DNA from: Actinomycetota bacterium
GTDB lineage: Bacteria; Actinomycetota; Actinomycetes; Nanopelagicales; Nanopelagicaceae
Reading direction: 5' to 3'
Length of the DNA stretch: 64,000 bases
Assembly (NCBI GenBank): GCA_016870975.1
Contig: VGAE01000006.1
Coordinates: 1 to 64,000 of the forward strand
The stretch's first letter is position 1, and each line of letters starts with the position of its first letter. Shown in pieces: positions 1 through 12,038 of this stretch. The notes beneath the pieces were generated by a model. That model saw only the letters and a program-made list of their open reading frames with translations. It had not been told where the DNA came from and did not search any database. The position numbers were made by a program, and so were the translations under genes.

Positions 1-8
1 GATATGGT

Positions 9-82
9 GGGCCTAAGTGGACTTGAACCACTGACCTCTTCCTTATCAGGGAAGCGCTCTAACCAGGCTGAGCTATAGGCCC
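9..82 (-). tRNA. tRNA-Ile(GAT)
   Basis: Reverse complement GGGCCTATAGCTCAGCCTGGTTAGAGCGCTTCCCTGATAAGGAAGAGGTCAGTGGTTCAAGTCCACTTAGGCCC folds as a standard cloverleaf; anticodon GAT. Confidence 0.96.
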
Positions 83-144
83 GCGAAACGGAAGCGCAAG
101 GCTACCTGACCCGCGGGCGGGCGTAAAAATAGCACGGATTGCGC

Positions 145-2615
145 TTACTCTTGCTCTCTCACCTTTGTTAGCGAGACAACTTCAGTTCCTTGATCAGGGT
201 TTACAACTCGAACACCCATAGTGTCACGACCAGTTTCACGAACTTCTTTCACAGGGGTTCGCATTACAACACCGTTTGATGTAATTAGCAATATTTCATC
301 GCTCTCTTTAACGATTAAAACCCCAACCAGAACACCGCGAGAGCCTTCATCAATCTTTGCCGCTTTAACTCCAATTCCGCCGCGACCTTGTGAGCGATAT
401 TCATCTAAATTCGTTCGCTTTCCATAACCGCCATCGGTTGCGGTGACTACATATAGATCTTCGGTTTTCTTTTCATTTCGAATAGTGGCCATGGATAGTA
501 ATTCATCTCCGGAACGGAATTTCATTCCAATTACACCGGTTGCTGATCTTCTCATTGGACGCAGGGCATCATCATCAGCGGTAAAGCGAAGCGACATGCC
601 TTTCTTTGATATAAGCAATAGTTCGTCTTTCTTACTTAAAGCAGAAGCAGCGACTACTTCATCTTTCTCTTTAAGTGTAATGGCAATTAAGCCGCCAGTT
701 CTAGGTGAGTCATACTCTTCTAGCGGGCTCTTCTTAATGATTCCTGCCTTTGTTACCATAACCAGATAAGGAAGTGAGGTGTAATCGGTAATAGAGATAA
801 CTGATGCGATAGCTTCGTTGGGTTTAAAGGCAAGTAAGTTTGCGACATGTTGGCCCCTAGCATCACGGCCGGCATCAGGTAGTTCATGAACTTTGGCACG
901 ATAGACGCGGCCTTGGTTTGTAAAGAAGAGTAACCAGTTATGCGTTGATGCAGTAAAGAAATGTTCGACGATGTCATCCTGTTTTAAAGCTGCGCCTTTA
1001 ACGCCTTTACCGCCGCGACGCTGTGAACGATATAGATCGGCACGGGTTCGTTTTGCATATCCCCCGCGAGTAATAGTTACTACAACTTCCTGGTTCGGAA
1101 TTAAATCATCAACTGAGAGATCGGTATCGCCGCCAGCGATAATCTGAGTACGGCGTTCATCGCCATATTTTTCGGCGATTTCTGCAAGCTCCTCCTTGAT
1201 GATTGCGCGTTGTTGTTTTGGGTCGTTGAGAATCTTATTTAGCTCAATTATTTCCGCCATTAAAGTTTCATATTCATCATTGATTTTCTGTCGCTCTAAG
1301 GCTGCGAGGCGACGGAGTTGCATATCCAGAATTGCGTTAGCTTGAATCTCATCTACTTCTAAAAGTTTCATTAAACCTTCGCGGGCGGCATCTGAGTTTG
1401 CGCTGGCGCGGATAAGTGCGATCACCGCATCAAGAGCTTCTAGCGCTTTTAAGTAACCACGCAGGATATGGGCGCGTTTCTCTTTTTCAGAGAGGCGGAA
1501 CTTGGTGCGACGGATAATGACTTCAATTTGATGGGTGATGTAGTGGCGAACAAATTCATCAAGGCGAAGGGTGCGGGGAACGTTATCGACGAGAGCCAAC
1601 ATATTGGCACCGAAGGAATCTTGTAATTGGGTGTGTTTGTAGAGGTTATTTACAACAATCTTTGGCGTTGCATCGTTTCGTAAAACGATAACGAGGCGTT
1701 GACCAAGGCGTTCATTGCCTTCATCGCGAACATCTGCGATTCCTTTGATTTTGCCATCTTTAACGAGTTCGGCAATCTTTAGTGCGAGGTTATCTGGGTT
1801 AACTTGATAGGGAAGTTCGGTAATAACTAAACACGTTCGCTTATTTATCTCTTCGATTTCAACAACTGCACGCATGGTGATAGAGCCACGACCAGTGCGA
1901 TATGCCTCTTCAATTCCTTGGCGGCCAACGATGATTCCTTTAGTTGGAAAATCTGGACCTTTAACGATTCCTAATAAAGCTTCTAAAATAGCTTCGCTAG
2001 TTGCATCTGGGTTTTCCAGGGCCCACTCAACTGCGCTGGCGATCTCTCTTAAATTATGTGGCGGAATATTGGTGGCCATTCCGACTGCGATACCAGCCGA
2101 GCCATTTACTAAAAGATTTGGGAAGCGACTTGGTAGAACGATTGGTTCTTGAGAGCGGCCGTCATAGTTTGGAATGAAATCAACAGTTGCTTCATCGATA
2201 TCTCGCATGATCTCCATGGCAAGTGGTGCCATCCGAGCTTCGGTATAGCGCATTGCGGCAGCGGGATCGTTTCCAGGGGAACCAAAGTTTCCATTGCCAT
2301 CAACAAGCGGATAGCGAAGTGACCAGATTTGGGCTAGACGCACCAAAGTGTCATAGATAGCGCCGTCGCCGTGGGGATGGTAATTACCCATCACATCACC
2401 AACAATGCGCGATGATTTGTAGTAACCCTTATCTGGGCGATAACCCGCGTCATACATGGCATAGAGAACGCGGCGATGAACTGGTTTTAGACCATCACGA
2501 ATATCTGGAAGGGCGCGACCAACAATGACCGACATCGCGTAATCAAGATAAGAACGGGCCATCTCGACCTGTAGGTCGACTGATTCGACCTTATCGGAAG
2601 ATTTTTCAGTATCCA

Positions 2616-2616
<1 letters not shown>
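145..2616 (-). CDS. gyrA: DNA gyrase subunit A
   Basis: 823 aa; [21 protein letters not shown], active-site RYTEARM, C-terminal beta-pinwheel with GyrA-box QRRGGKG. Confidence 0.98.
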
Positions 2617-4595
<1,979 letters not shown>

Positions 4596-4737
4596 TTAAA
4601 CCCCTTTAGAAACGACTAGGACCGCAAAATCGGCCTGGGTACCCTCAAATCCTAGTGGTTGGCTGGCTCCAGGCTGGCCAGAAAAAGGCTCTGGATGTGG
4701 ATTTGGCGCACTTTTAGCGCGCAGGTAACCACTGGGT

Positions 4738-5184
4738 TTAACCATAGGTATCTCGAGGGCCTCTAGCCCCTCGAATTGTGCGTAGGCCACGCTTCCAAGA
4801 TGGCGCAGTTGGTCCAATAATTTTCAAGCTTTCAATGAGAGCGCCCTCGCTCTCGCTTTGAATACCTTTTAAAAGTTCTCGCTCTAATAATCGTAGTTGG
4901 GTTGCCCAAGATGTTGATTCGGCGCGGATTGTTAATTGGCCTTCGAAAATAGTTATTGGCTCGGCATGGTTAGCAATCTCGTCGCCAACAATAACTCTCC
5001 AATTAGTAAAGATGTTTCCTTCAGCGAGGCCACGTTTCCAATCGCGCGAGACAGTTATGGCATCCAATATTGATCCGATGGGTTCCGGATCATCTCGATG
5101 AGATCTCTCATTAGTACTCTCGACAATCTTGTTAAATTTTGTGCGGTAGGTGCGAAAAAGCTCGCGAGCGATGTCACGCTTCAT
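4738..5184 (-). CDS. DUF721/DciA-like protein
   Basis: Located between recF and gyrB as in Actinobacteria; DciA-like core (WRVIVGDEIANHAEPITIFEGQLTIRAESTSWATQLRLLERELL). Confidence 0.85.
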   Translation of the reverse strand: MKRDIARELFRTYRTKFNKIVESTNERSHRDDPEPIGSILDAITVSRDWKRGLAEGNIFTNWRVIVGDEIANHAEPITIFEGQLTIRAESTSWATQLRLLERELLKGIQSESEGALIESLKIIGPTAPSWKRGLRTIRGARGPRDTYG

Positions 5185-6269
5185 AATTCACTAACCGCAC
5201 CATTTGCTACTTGGTATCTCTTACCAGTTAATTCAGAAGGTAGATCGCTTGCAACCGCTACGGTAATTAAAGTTTGATCAGCAGTATTAGTTAGAGCTAC
5301 TAGTCGTTCCCGTCGCTTCTCATCAAGCTCTGAAAATACATCATCTAAAATTAAAATTGGATTATCGCCATCAGTTTTCAGAAGTTGATAACTAGCTAAC
5401 CTTAACGAGAGCGCAATTAACCAAGATTCACCATGGCTAGCGAAGCCTTTTACTGGGTGTTCCCCTAAATTTAAGAGAAGATCGTCGCGGTGTGGTCCAA
5501 TTAAAGAGACGCCCCGTTCCCGCTCTTGTAGGGAAACTTCCTCAATTTTTCTTAACAATTCCTTTTTATTCGCCTCTTTATCTTCAGTCAAATTTTCTAG
5601 ATTGGATTTATATTCTAATGATGGCTGCTTTTTTACGGAAATGTTTTCATACGAGTTTAATAGGTGAGGTGTCAGCTCTCTGATTAGTTTGAGTCTTGAG
5701 GCGACAATCTCGCCACCAAAATTTGCTAAGTGCTCATTCCAAGGAGAGAGGGTGCTTTCAGTAGCACGAGCTTTAAGGAGCGTATTTCGCTGCTTTAGAG
5801 CCTTCTCATAATCATTGATGACGCCACCTAACCGGGGGTTTCGTTGAATTAGAGGATAATCAAGAAAAGCTCTCCGCTCTCTTGGATCGCCGCGCACTAA
5901 ATCTAGATCTTCTGGGGAGAAACAGATTGCTTTGACAATTCCTGAGATTGCGTGTTGGCTGCGAACTGGGTTTTGATTAACTTTGGCGCGATTAGCTTTT
6001 CCATTGTTAATCTCTAACTCAATTAAAGTGTCGCGATCTTGATCTGAAACTTTTGCCCGGATATAACCTTTCTCGGCTCCTAGTTTTATTAAAGGGGCGT
6101 CATTTGAGATGCGGTGGGATGAAAGTAGGGCTAGATACATAATTGCTTCGAGGATATTTGTTTTCCCCTCACCATTCTCCCCGATGAAGATATGGGTTCC
6201 ACTGGTTAGTGGGAGTTCCAGGTTTTTATATGAGCGGAAATCTTGCAGGGAAAGATGGGTGATCTTCAT
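5181..6269 (-). CDS. recF: DNA replication/repair protein RecF
   Basis: LQDFRSYKNLEL, Walker A GENGEGKTN, ILDDVFSELD; position after dnaN. Confidence 0.96.
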   Translation of the reverse strand: MKITHLSLQDFRSYKNLELPLTSGTHIFIGENGEGKTNILEAIMYLALLSSHRISNDAPLIKLGAEKGYIRAKVSDQDRDTLIELEINNGKANRAKVNQNPVRSQHAISGIVKAICFSPEDLDLVRGDPRERRAFLDYPLIQRNPRLGGVINDYEKALKQRNTLLKARATESTLSPWNEHLANFGGEIVASRLKLIRELTPHLLNSYENISVKKQPSLEYKSNLENLTEDKEANKKELLRKIEEVSLQERERGVSLIGPHRDDLLLNLGEHPVKGFASHGESWLIALSLRLASYQLLKTDGDNPILILDDVFSELDEKRRERLVALTNTADQTLITVAVASDLPSELTGKRYQVANGAVSEL

Positions 6270-6278
6270 TTACTGCAG

Positions 6279-7406
6279 TTAGGAGGCGTAACGCATCGGC
6301 ATTAATAGATAGCGGAATGAGGTATCTGCGCCACCATCTGCCTTGCTTTTACCGGTGAGCGTCGCTGGTTTATTTGACCCTGTGAAAGCGATATTTACAT
6401 AAACGGTACTGAGAGCGCTTAAACCATCGGTAAGGAAAGTTGGGTTAAATGCGATATCAATTGCTTCACCGTTGTAGATAATCTCTAACTCTTCGGTTGC
6501 TTGGGCTTCATCTCCAGCGCCAGCTTCTAGTTGTAGCGTGTTGTTATTAAATTTAAGTCGTAACGGAACAGTTTTATCTGTAACCAGAGCTACCCTGCGA
6601 ACTGAATCAAGAAGTTTGGCGACTTCGATTACTGCGTTGGCACTTGTTTCGCTGGGTAGTAAATGGCGGTATGGCGGGAATGAGCCATCTAATTGGCGTG
6701 AGGTCATAGTTTTTGCATCACTAGCAAAACCAACTAAGCGCTCATTATTTGAGGTTGGGGCAATTGCAATTGAGACGCTCTTTGTACTTGCAATACTCCG
6801 AGCGGCGTCTGCCAAAGTCCGGGCGCGAAGAAGTGCGGTGGTTGTTAACTCTGGATCGTTTGGGGTCCAATTAATCTCACGAACCGCTAACCGATATCTG
6901 TCGGTTGCGGCGAGAGTTATGGTCTCTTTAGCTATATCAATGTGGATGCCGGTAAGAGTTGGCAGGGAGTCATCTCGACCGGCGGCTACTGCAACTTGGT
7001 TTACCGCTGTTGCAAATAACTCACTCGCTATAGTTCCAGAAGTTTCCGGAAGGTTGGGAAGGTTTGGATATTCATTTAACGGCAGTGTTGGCAAGGTGAA
7101 TTTTGCAGAACCGGCGGTAACTAAAACTCTTGTGCCGTCGAGTTGAAATAGGACAGTTTTATTTGGTAGCGTCTTGGAAATCTCAGTTAATAAACGCCCA
7201 GGAACTAAAACTCGACCAGGTTCTTTTATCTCAGCTGTGAAAGAAGATTTAGCGGATGTTTCAAGATCTGAGGCAGATAAGGTCACATCTTTTTGAGCAT
7301 CGATAACTATTCCGAGTAGGGCGGTCATAATGGGGCGGGTAGAGAGGCTGCGAGATACCCAATTAACTGAATCGGCAAGTGATGCGCTATCAACTGAAAA
7401 CTTCAT
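6279..7406 (-). CDS. dnaN: DNA polymerase III beta subunit (sliding clamp)
   Basis: 375 aa; C-terminal YLLMPMR motif; between recF and dnaA. Confidence 0.97.
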   Translation of the reverse strand: MKFSVDSASLADSVNWVSRSLSTRPIMTALLGIVIDAQKDVTLSASDLETSAKSSFTAEIKEPGRVLVPGRLLTEISKTLPNKTVLFQLDGTRVLVTAGSAKFTLPTLPLNEYPNLPNLPETSGTIASELFATAVNQVAVAAGRDDSLPTLTGIHIDIAKETITLAATDRYRLAVREINWTPNDPELTTTALLRARTLADAARSIASTKSVSIAIAPTSNNERLVGFASDAKTMTSRQLDGSFPPYRHLLPSETSANAVIEVAKLLDSVRRVALVTDKTVPLRLKFNNNTLQLEAGAGDEAQATEELEIIYNGEAIDIAFNPTFLTDGLSALSTVYVNIAFTGSNKPATLTGKSKADGGADTSFRYLLMPMRYAS

Positions 7407-7665
7407 GATTATGAGCCTATCGTTTTGGTTTGTGGATGAGGTACGCTCATAAACTTTTGTTTATCTATAGAATTATTCGTAATAAGCAGCAGTGTAAATT
7501 GTGGGAAAGTAAAGAAACCGCAGTTCAAAGCTACTTTTTTATTCACTTAACCACTCCTTTCTTTGTGGCTAACTTGTGTTTGTTTTGTGGTTAAAAAACG
7601 GCCCCGCTACTTATCCTTGGACTATCCACCGATTATCCACAGATATCCACAGGTTATCCCCAAAC
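7407..7665. other. Probable oriC region (dnaN-dnaA intergenic) with DnaA boxes
   Basis: Perfect DnaA box TTATCCACA at 7633-7641, near-consensus TATCCACA at 7644-7651, TTATCCCCA at 7654-7662 and CTATCCACC at 7622-7630, plus AT-rich stretches, next to dnaA. Confidence 0.85.
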
Positions 7666-9060
7666 CTAAACCCTTCCTTGGAGCTTAATTCTGTTGGTCA
7701 ACTCAGTGACCTGGTTGAAGATCGAGCGGCGTTCTGCCATCAACTGGCGAACCTTCCTGTCAGCATGCATAACTGTCGTGTGGTCGCGCCCGCCAAATGT
7801 CTGGCCAATTTTTGGGAGCGAGAGATCGGTTAATTCTCTACATAAATACATCGCAATTTGGCGCGCATTAACTAAAACACGCGATCTTGATGTGCCACAT
7901 AAATCATCGATAGTTAAACTGAAATAAGAAGCAGTCTGAGCCATGATTGTGTTGGAAGTTATATCCGGAGCGCCTTCATCAGGTATTAAATCCTTTAGAA
8001 CAATTTCAGCGAGCCCCATATCAACTGGTTGGCGGTTTAGCGACGCGAAAGCGGTGACACGGATTAACGCCCCCTCCAACTCTCTAATGTTTGTCGAGAT
8101 TTTACTAGCGATAAATTCCAGAACATCATCCGGGGCGCTTAACTTATCTTGAGCAGCTTTCTTTCTTAAGATTGCGATTCGAGTTTCAAGTTCCGGTGGT
8201 TGGATATCAGTAATCAAACCCCACTCAAATCGACTTCTTAAACGATCTTCAAGTGTTGTTAATTGTTTTGGCGGTCTATCAGATGAGATCACAATCTGCT
8301 TGTTGGCATTATAAAGAGTGTTAAAGGTATGGAAGAACTCTTCCTGAGTTCGCTCTTTATTTTCCAAGAACTGGATATCATCAACCAACAAAATATCTAA
8401 ATCGCGATACCTACGCTGGAAAACCGAGGATTTATCGTCTCGAATTGAGTTAATAAAATCATTAGTGAATTCTTCTGAAGATACATAACGAACTCTTAAA
8501 CCTTTATATAACTCTTTTACATATGCACCAATTGCGTGAAGTAAGTGGGTCTTACCCAAACCAGATTCACCATAAATAAAAAGCGGGTTATATGCCTTAG
8601 CTGGAGCTTCAGCTACGGCAACAGCGGCAGCATGAGCGAATCTATTCGATGCACCGATAACGAAAGTTTCAAAAATGTATCGAGGATTTAATTGAGTTGA
8701 TTCTTGGGGTTTGGCTAACCCCTCTTGGCGCCCCGTTCCCGCTCTGGGAGTCTCATCGATTTCAACAACTTCACTCTCGGGAACATCTAATGACTCATCG
8801 ATGGTGACTGCGATATTGATCCGCTCACCCAACTTTGCTGAAAGGGCATCATTTAGAGCTCCTTTAAGTCGGCTCTCTAAGACATCTTTGGCAAAACTAT
8901 TCGGCGCTGCTAAGAGAAGGTTTGAGCCGCCCTCACTTTTTAGTAGCCCTAAGGGTTTAGTGAGAGTTAAGAAGGCTCTATTCTGGGGAGAATCCTGAGA
9001 GATAGAGTCGATGACTCCACTCCATAACCCCTCAAGTAGGTCGGTTTCGGCGGTAGTCAC
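7666..9060 (-). CDS. dnaA: Chromosomal replication initiator DnaA
   Basis: [44 protein letters not shown]-terminal [15 protein letters not shown]. Confidence 0.98.
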   Translation of the reverse strand: MTTAETDLLEGLWSGVIDSISQDSPQNRAFLTLTKPLGLLKSEGGSNLLLAAPNSFAKDVLESRLKGALNDALSAKLGERINIAVTIDESLDVPESEVVEIDETPRAGTGRQEGLAKPQESTQLNPRYIFETFVIGASNRFAHAAAVAVAEAPAKAYNPLFIYGESGLGKTHLLHAIGAYVKELYKGLRVRYVSSEEFTNDFINSIRDDKSSVFQRRYRDLDILLVDDIQFLENKERTQEEFFHTFNTLYNANKQIVISSDRPPKQLTTLEDRLRSRFEWGLITDIQPPELETRIAILRKKAAQDKLSAPDDVLEFIASKISTNIRELEGALIRVTAFASLNRQPVDMGLAEIVLKDLIPDEGAPDITSNTIMAQTASYFSLTIDDLCGTSRSRVLVNARQIAMYLCRELTDLSLPKIGQTFGGRDHTTVMHADRKVRQLMAERRSIFNQVTELTNRIKLQGRV

Positions 9061-9295
9061 TAAATCCCCCTAAATCCACAAAGTTATCCACAGGCTGTGG
9101 TCTAAAGTAAGGCTTTAGCCTCTCAACCCCCTTATTTTGGGGCGACCCTGTGGATAGAGGCGGAAAGTAAGACCTATCCTTAATAAAAGCAAGGGGTTAT
9201 CCACAATTTTCCAAATTGGGCGGCCCCCCGCTACGGTTACTCCCTGTTCTCGCGCCCTTTGGGGGGGGCGGGACGAGATCTAAGGAGAAAATCCC
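9061..9295. promoter_or_regulatory. dnaA-rpmH intergenic region with DnaA boxes
   Basis: TTATCCACA at 9084-9092 and 9197-9205; divergent dnaA/rpmH promoter region. Confidence 0.75.
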
Positions 9296-9430
9296 ATGAA
9301 GCGGACCTTCCAGCCGAATAACCGTCGGCGCGCAAAGAAGCATGGCTTCCGTGCACGCATGGCAACCCGAGCCGGTCGCGCAGTTCTCTCTGCACGCCGC
9401 GCCAAAGGCCGCGCTCGCCTCTCTGTTTAG
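9296..9430 (+). CDS. rpmH: 50S ribosomal protein L34
   Basis: Not in the ORF track (44 aa): [50 protein letters not shown] upstream. Confidence 0.97.
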   Translation: MKRTFQPNNRRRAKKHGFRARMATRAGRAVLSARRAKGRARLSV

Positions 9431-9443
9431 CAACGAGCTTGAT

Positions 9444-9773
9444 GTGCTTGCGCAAACAAATCGTCTTACCTCTCATGAAGATTTTCTGCGCGTAACTCAA
9501 TCCCCCATTAGATCAAAGACCAAATCTTTAGCCGGATACCTGCTCACTGAATCAGATATTGATTCTCCAAAAATAGGTTTTATTGTTTCAAGAGCAATTG
9601 GTGGGTCTGTAAAGCGCCACCGAGTAACACGCCAACTTCGACATGCTTCTAAAGCTGCGCTTCATGTTTTACCAAAAACTTCACTTGTTGTAGTGCGAGC
9701 AACCAGGAGCGAGAATCCAGCTGAGGAAATCTCAGAACTTTTTGGTGAATTAAAGAAACGAGCAGCCCGGTGA
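9444..9773 (+). CDS. rnpA: Ribonuclease P protein component
   Basis: RNase P protein motifs (KIGFIVSRAIGGSVKRHRVTRQLRH, LVVVRATRSE). The track ORF opens at 9342 inside rpmH; GTG 9444 is a more likely start. Confidence 0.88.
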   Translation: MLAQTNRLTSHEDFLRVTQSPIRSKTKSLAGYLLTESDIDSPKIGFIVSRAIGGSVKRHRVTRQLRHASKAALHVLPKTSLVVVRATRSENPAEEISELFGELKKRAAR

Positions 9774-10024
9774 AACTACTCACCTACCCATTTTTGATAT
9801 TGATTCGCGGTTGGCAGAAATTTATTGCTTCTGGTTTAGCGCCGCGCTGTAAATATTATCCATCCTGTTCTCATTACACATTTGATGCAATCAAGAAGTA
9901 CAACTTGTTTGGATTGCTTTTAGGAGCATGGCGAGTAGTTCGCTGTAATCCTTTTAGTCATGGCGGCGTTGATTATGTACCAGAGAAGATTCACTTTGGA
10001 CCTATCAGATTAGGAGCTAGATAG
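9770..10024 (+). CDS. yidD: Membrane protein insertion efficiency factor YidD
   Basis: CKYYPSCSHYTFDAIKKYN, RCNPFSHGGVDYVPE. Confidence 0.95.
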   Translation: MKLLTYPFLILIRGWQKFIASGLAPRCKYYPSCSHYTFDAIKKYNLFGLLLGAWRVVRCNPFSHGGVDYVPEKIHFGPIRLGAR

Positions 10025-10921
10025 ATGTTAGACCCCTTATATTGGCTGGTTTCAGTGGTTATGGTCGCGATCCATCGTGCTCTTTCTCCGGTCTTCGGAG
10101 AGACCAGTGGAGTCACTTGGAGCCTCTCAATCGTTGGTTTAGTTGTATTAATTCGAGTATTACTTATTCCACTATTTGTGCGACAGATTAAATCGCAACG
10201 CGCCCTTACAGCGCTCTCGCCAGAGATGAAGAAGATCCAACAGAAGTACAAAGATGATCGCCAGAAGCAATCGGAAGAGTTAATGAAGTTATACAAAACT
10301 CATAAAACTAATCCACTAGCATCATGCTTTCCCATCATCGCTCAAGCACCAATATTCTTTGCACTATTTACGGTGCTAAATGGAATAGGCAAGAACCCAC
10401 CACAAGCCCGCGGAACATTTACCCAAACTCTGGCAGAACAGGCCGCACAAGCGGAATTTTTTGGCGCCCCAATCTCGCAGACATTTCTTGGCTCAAGTAA
10501 TGCAACAGTAAAATTCGTTACCGTTCTTCTTATTATTTTAATGTCGTTGACAACCTTTACAACACAACGTCAATTGATGGTCAAAGGTATGCCGAAAATG
10601 GATACCAGCAACAATATGATGTTGCAACAACAGAAGATTTTGCTTTATCTATTTCCAGTGATATTTGCAGTCTCTGGTGTTAATTTCCCAATTGGCGTTC
10701 TTATCTACTGGTCGACCACAAACCTTTGGACTTGGGGACAGCAGTACTACGTAATTAAACGAAATCCAGCTCCAGGATCTCCGGCTTGGGAGGAGTTACA
10801 ACGAAAACGCGGACTCACCGAAAACAAGAATGGCTCAGAAGAGGGTGGCGGAGTGGCTACCCAAGAGCCAGAGAAGAAGGGGCAGCGCTTCCAGCCAAAG
10901 AAGCGTAAGAAGAACAAATAG
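10025..10921 (+). CDS. yidC: Membrane protein insertase YidC/Oxa1
   Basis: LIPLFVRQIKSQRALTALSPEMKKIQQKYKDDRQKQSEELMKLYKTHKTNPLASCFPIIAQAPIFFALF. Confidence 0.96.
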   Translation: MLDPLYWLVSVVMVAIHRALSPVFGETSGVTWSLSIVGLVVLIRVLLIPLFVRQIKSQRALTALSPEMKKIQQKYKDDRQKQSEELMKLYKTHKTNPLASCFPIIAQAPIFFALFTVLNGIGKNPPQARGTFTQTLAEQAAQAEFFGAPISQTFLGSSNATVKFVTVLLIILMSLTTFTTQRQLMVKGMPKMDTSNNMMLQQQKILLYLFPVIFAVSGVNFPIGVLIYWSTTNLWTWGQQYYVIKRNPAPGSPAWEELQRKRGLTENKNGSEEGGGVATQEPEKKGQRFQPKKRKKNK

Positions 10922-10956
10922 GTTTAAAAGCCTCAAAAAGGGCAAAAGGAGAGAAA

Positions 10957-11436
10957 ATGAGTGAGAACGAGAAGAGTAGGGCTACCCAACTGGAGGATGA
11001 GGGCGATATTGCCGCCGACTATCTGGAGGGGCTATTGGATATCGCAGATTTAGATGGTGATATCGAGATTGGGATTGAGAATGATCGAGCCCATCTAGTT
11101 GTGGAGGGGGGAGAGCTCTCCCATCTAGTGGGCAGGGATGGTGAGGTCTTAGATGCCCTCCAAGAGTTGACTCGCCTTGCGGTCCAAACGTCAACCGGTG
11201 AGCGATCGCGGTTAATGCTCGACCTTGGTGGCTTTAGAGCCGATAAGCGGAATACCCTGGCCAAACTGGCTGAGGAGATTGCCGATGAGGTTAAGTCGAG
11301 CGGCCAAGCAATCAAACTCGCCCCTATGAATGCCTTTGAGAGAAAAATTGTCCATGACACGATTCAGAAGATTGGGCTAAAGAGCGAATCTGAGGGCGAA
11401 GACCCAGATCGCTGCGTTGTGGTGATGCCTTCCTGA
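10957..11436 (+). CDS. khpB: KhpB/Jag family KH-R3H RNA-binding protein
   Basis: GRDGEVLDALQELTRLAVQ (KH) and R3H region LAPMNAFERKIVHDTIQ; yidC-jag-rsmG synteny. Confidence 0.93.
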   Translation: MSENEKSRATQLEDEGDIAADYLEGLLDIADLDGDIEIGIENDRAHLVVEGGELSHLVGRDGEVLDALQELTRLAVQTSTGERSRLMLDLGGFRADKRNTLAKLAEEIADEVKSSGQAIKLAPMNAFERKIVHDTIQKIGLKSESEGEDPDRCVVVMPS

Positions 11437-12029
11437 CCGTTTCACGTGAAACGAGGGCGGCCCAATTCTTTGGGGCGCGGAGCGATAAAGCCCTTCGGTA
11501 TGCCGAGCTTCTAGCAAGCAAAGGGATTGAGCGGGGGTTGATCGGACCCAAAGAGGGAGAGATCATCTGGGAGCGCCATATTGAGAACTGCCTTCCAATC
11601 ACAACACTCCTTCCCGACGCCGGAATCCTCGCTGATGTTGGTTCAGGCGCAGGGCTCCCTGGTCTAGTAATTGCCCTGGCGAAGCCGGATTTAAAGGTCA
11701 CCCTGATTGAGCCCCTGCAGCGGAGGGTGGAGTTTCTCTTTGAGGTGATCGATGAGCTAGCCCTGCCGGTAGAGGTAATTAGAGGAAAATCCGAGTCAAT
11801 CCGTGGCAGATACAACTTTGTGACCGCGCGGGCGGTTGCCCCACTTACTCGCTTGATTGAAAGTACCTGGCATCTAGTTGCTCCTAAAGGAGCACTCCTC
11901 GCCATTAAAGGCGAGAGCGCTCAGAGCGAGATAGCTGCGCTCAAAACTTGGAAAAAAGTTCAACTTCACGAGATAAAGATGGCCGATCTACCTGTGTCAC
12001 GCGTGGTTGAGGTTAGGCAGGCTGGTTAA
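11433..12029 (+). CDS. rsmG: 16S rRNA (guanine527-N7)-methyltransferase RsmG
   Basis: RYAELLASKGIERGLIGPKEGEIIWERHIENC, DVGSGAGLPGLVIAL. The track start (TTG 11538) drops conserved N-terminal sequence; the in-frame upstream region offers only CTG starts (11412, 11433). Start uncertain. Confidence 0.9.
   Translation: MTVSRETRAAQFFGARSDKALRYAELLASKGIERGLIGPKEGEIIWERHIENCLPITTLLPDAGILADVGSGAGLPGLVIALAKPDLKVTLIEPLQRRVEFLFEVIDELALPVEVIRGKSESIRGRYNFVTARAVAPLTRLIESTWHLVAPKGALLAIKGESAQSEIAALKTWKKVQLHEIKMADLPVSRVVEVRQAG
11438..11453. promoter_or_regulatory. parS site 1 (CGTTTCACGTGAAACG)
   Basis: Perfect 16-bp palindrome containing the consensus GTTTCACGTGAAAC, ~600 bp upstream of parAB. Confidence 0.95.
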
Positions 12030-12038
12030 CTCTCCCGC

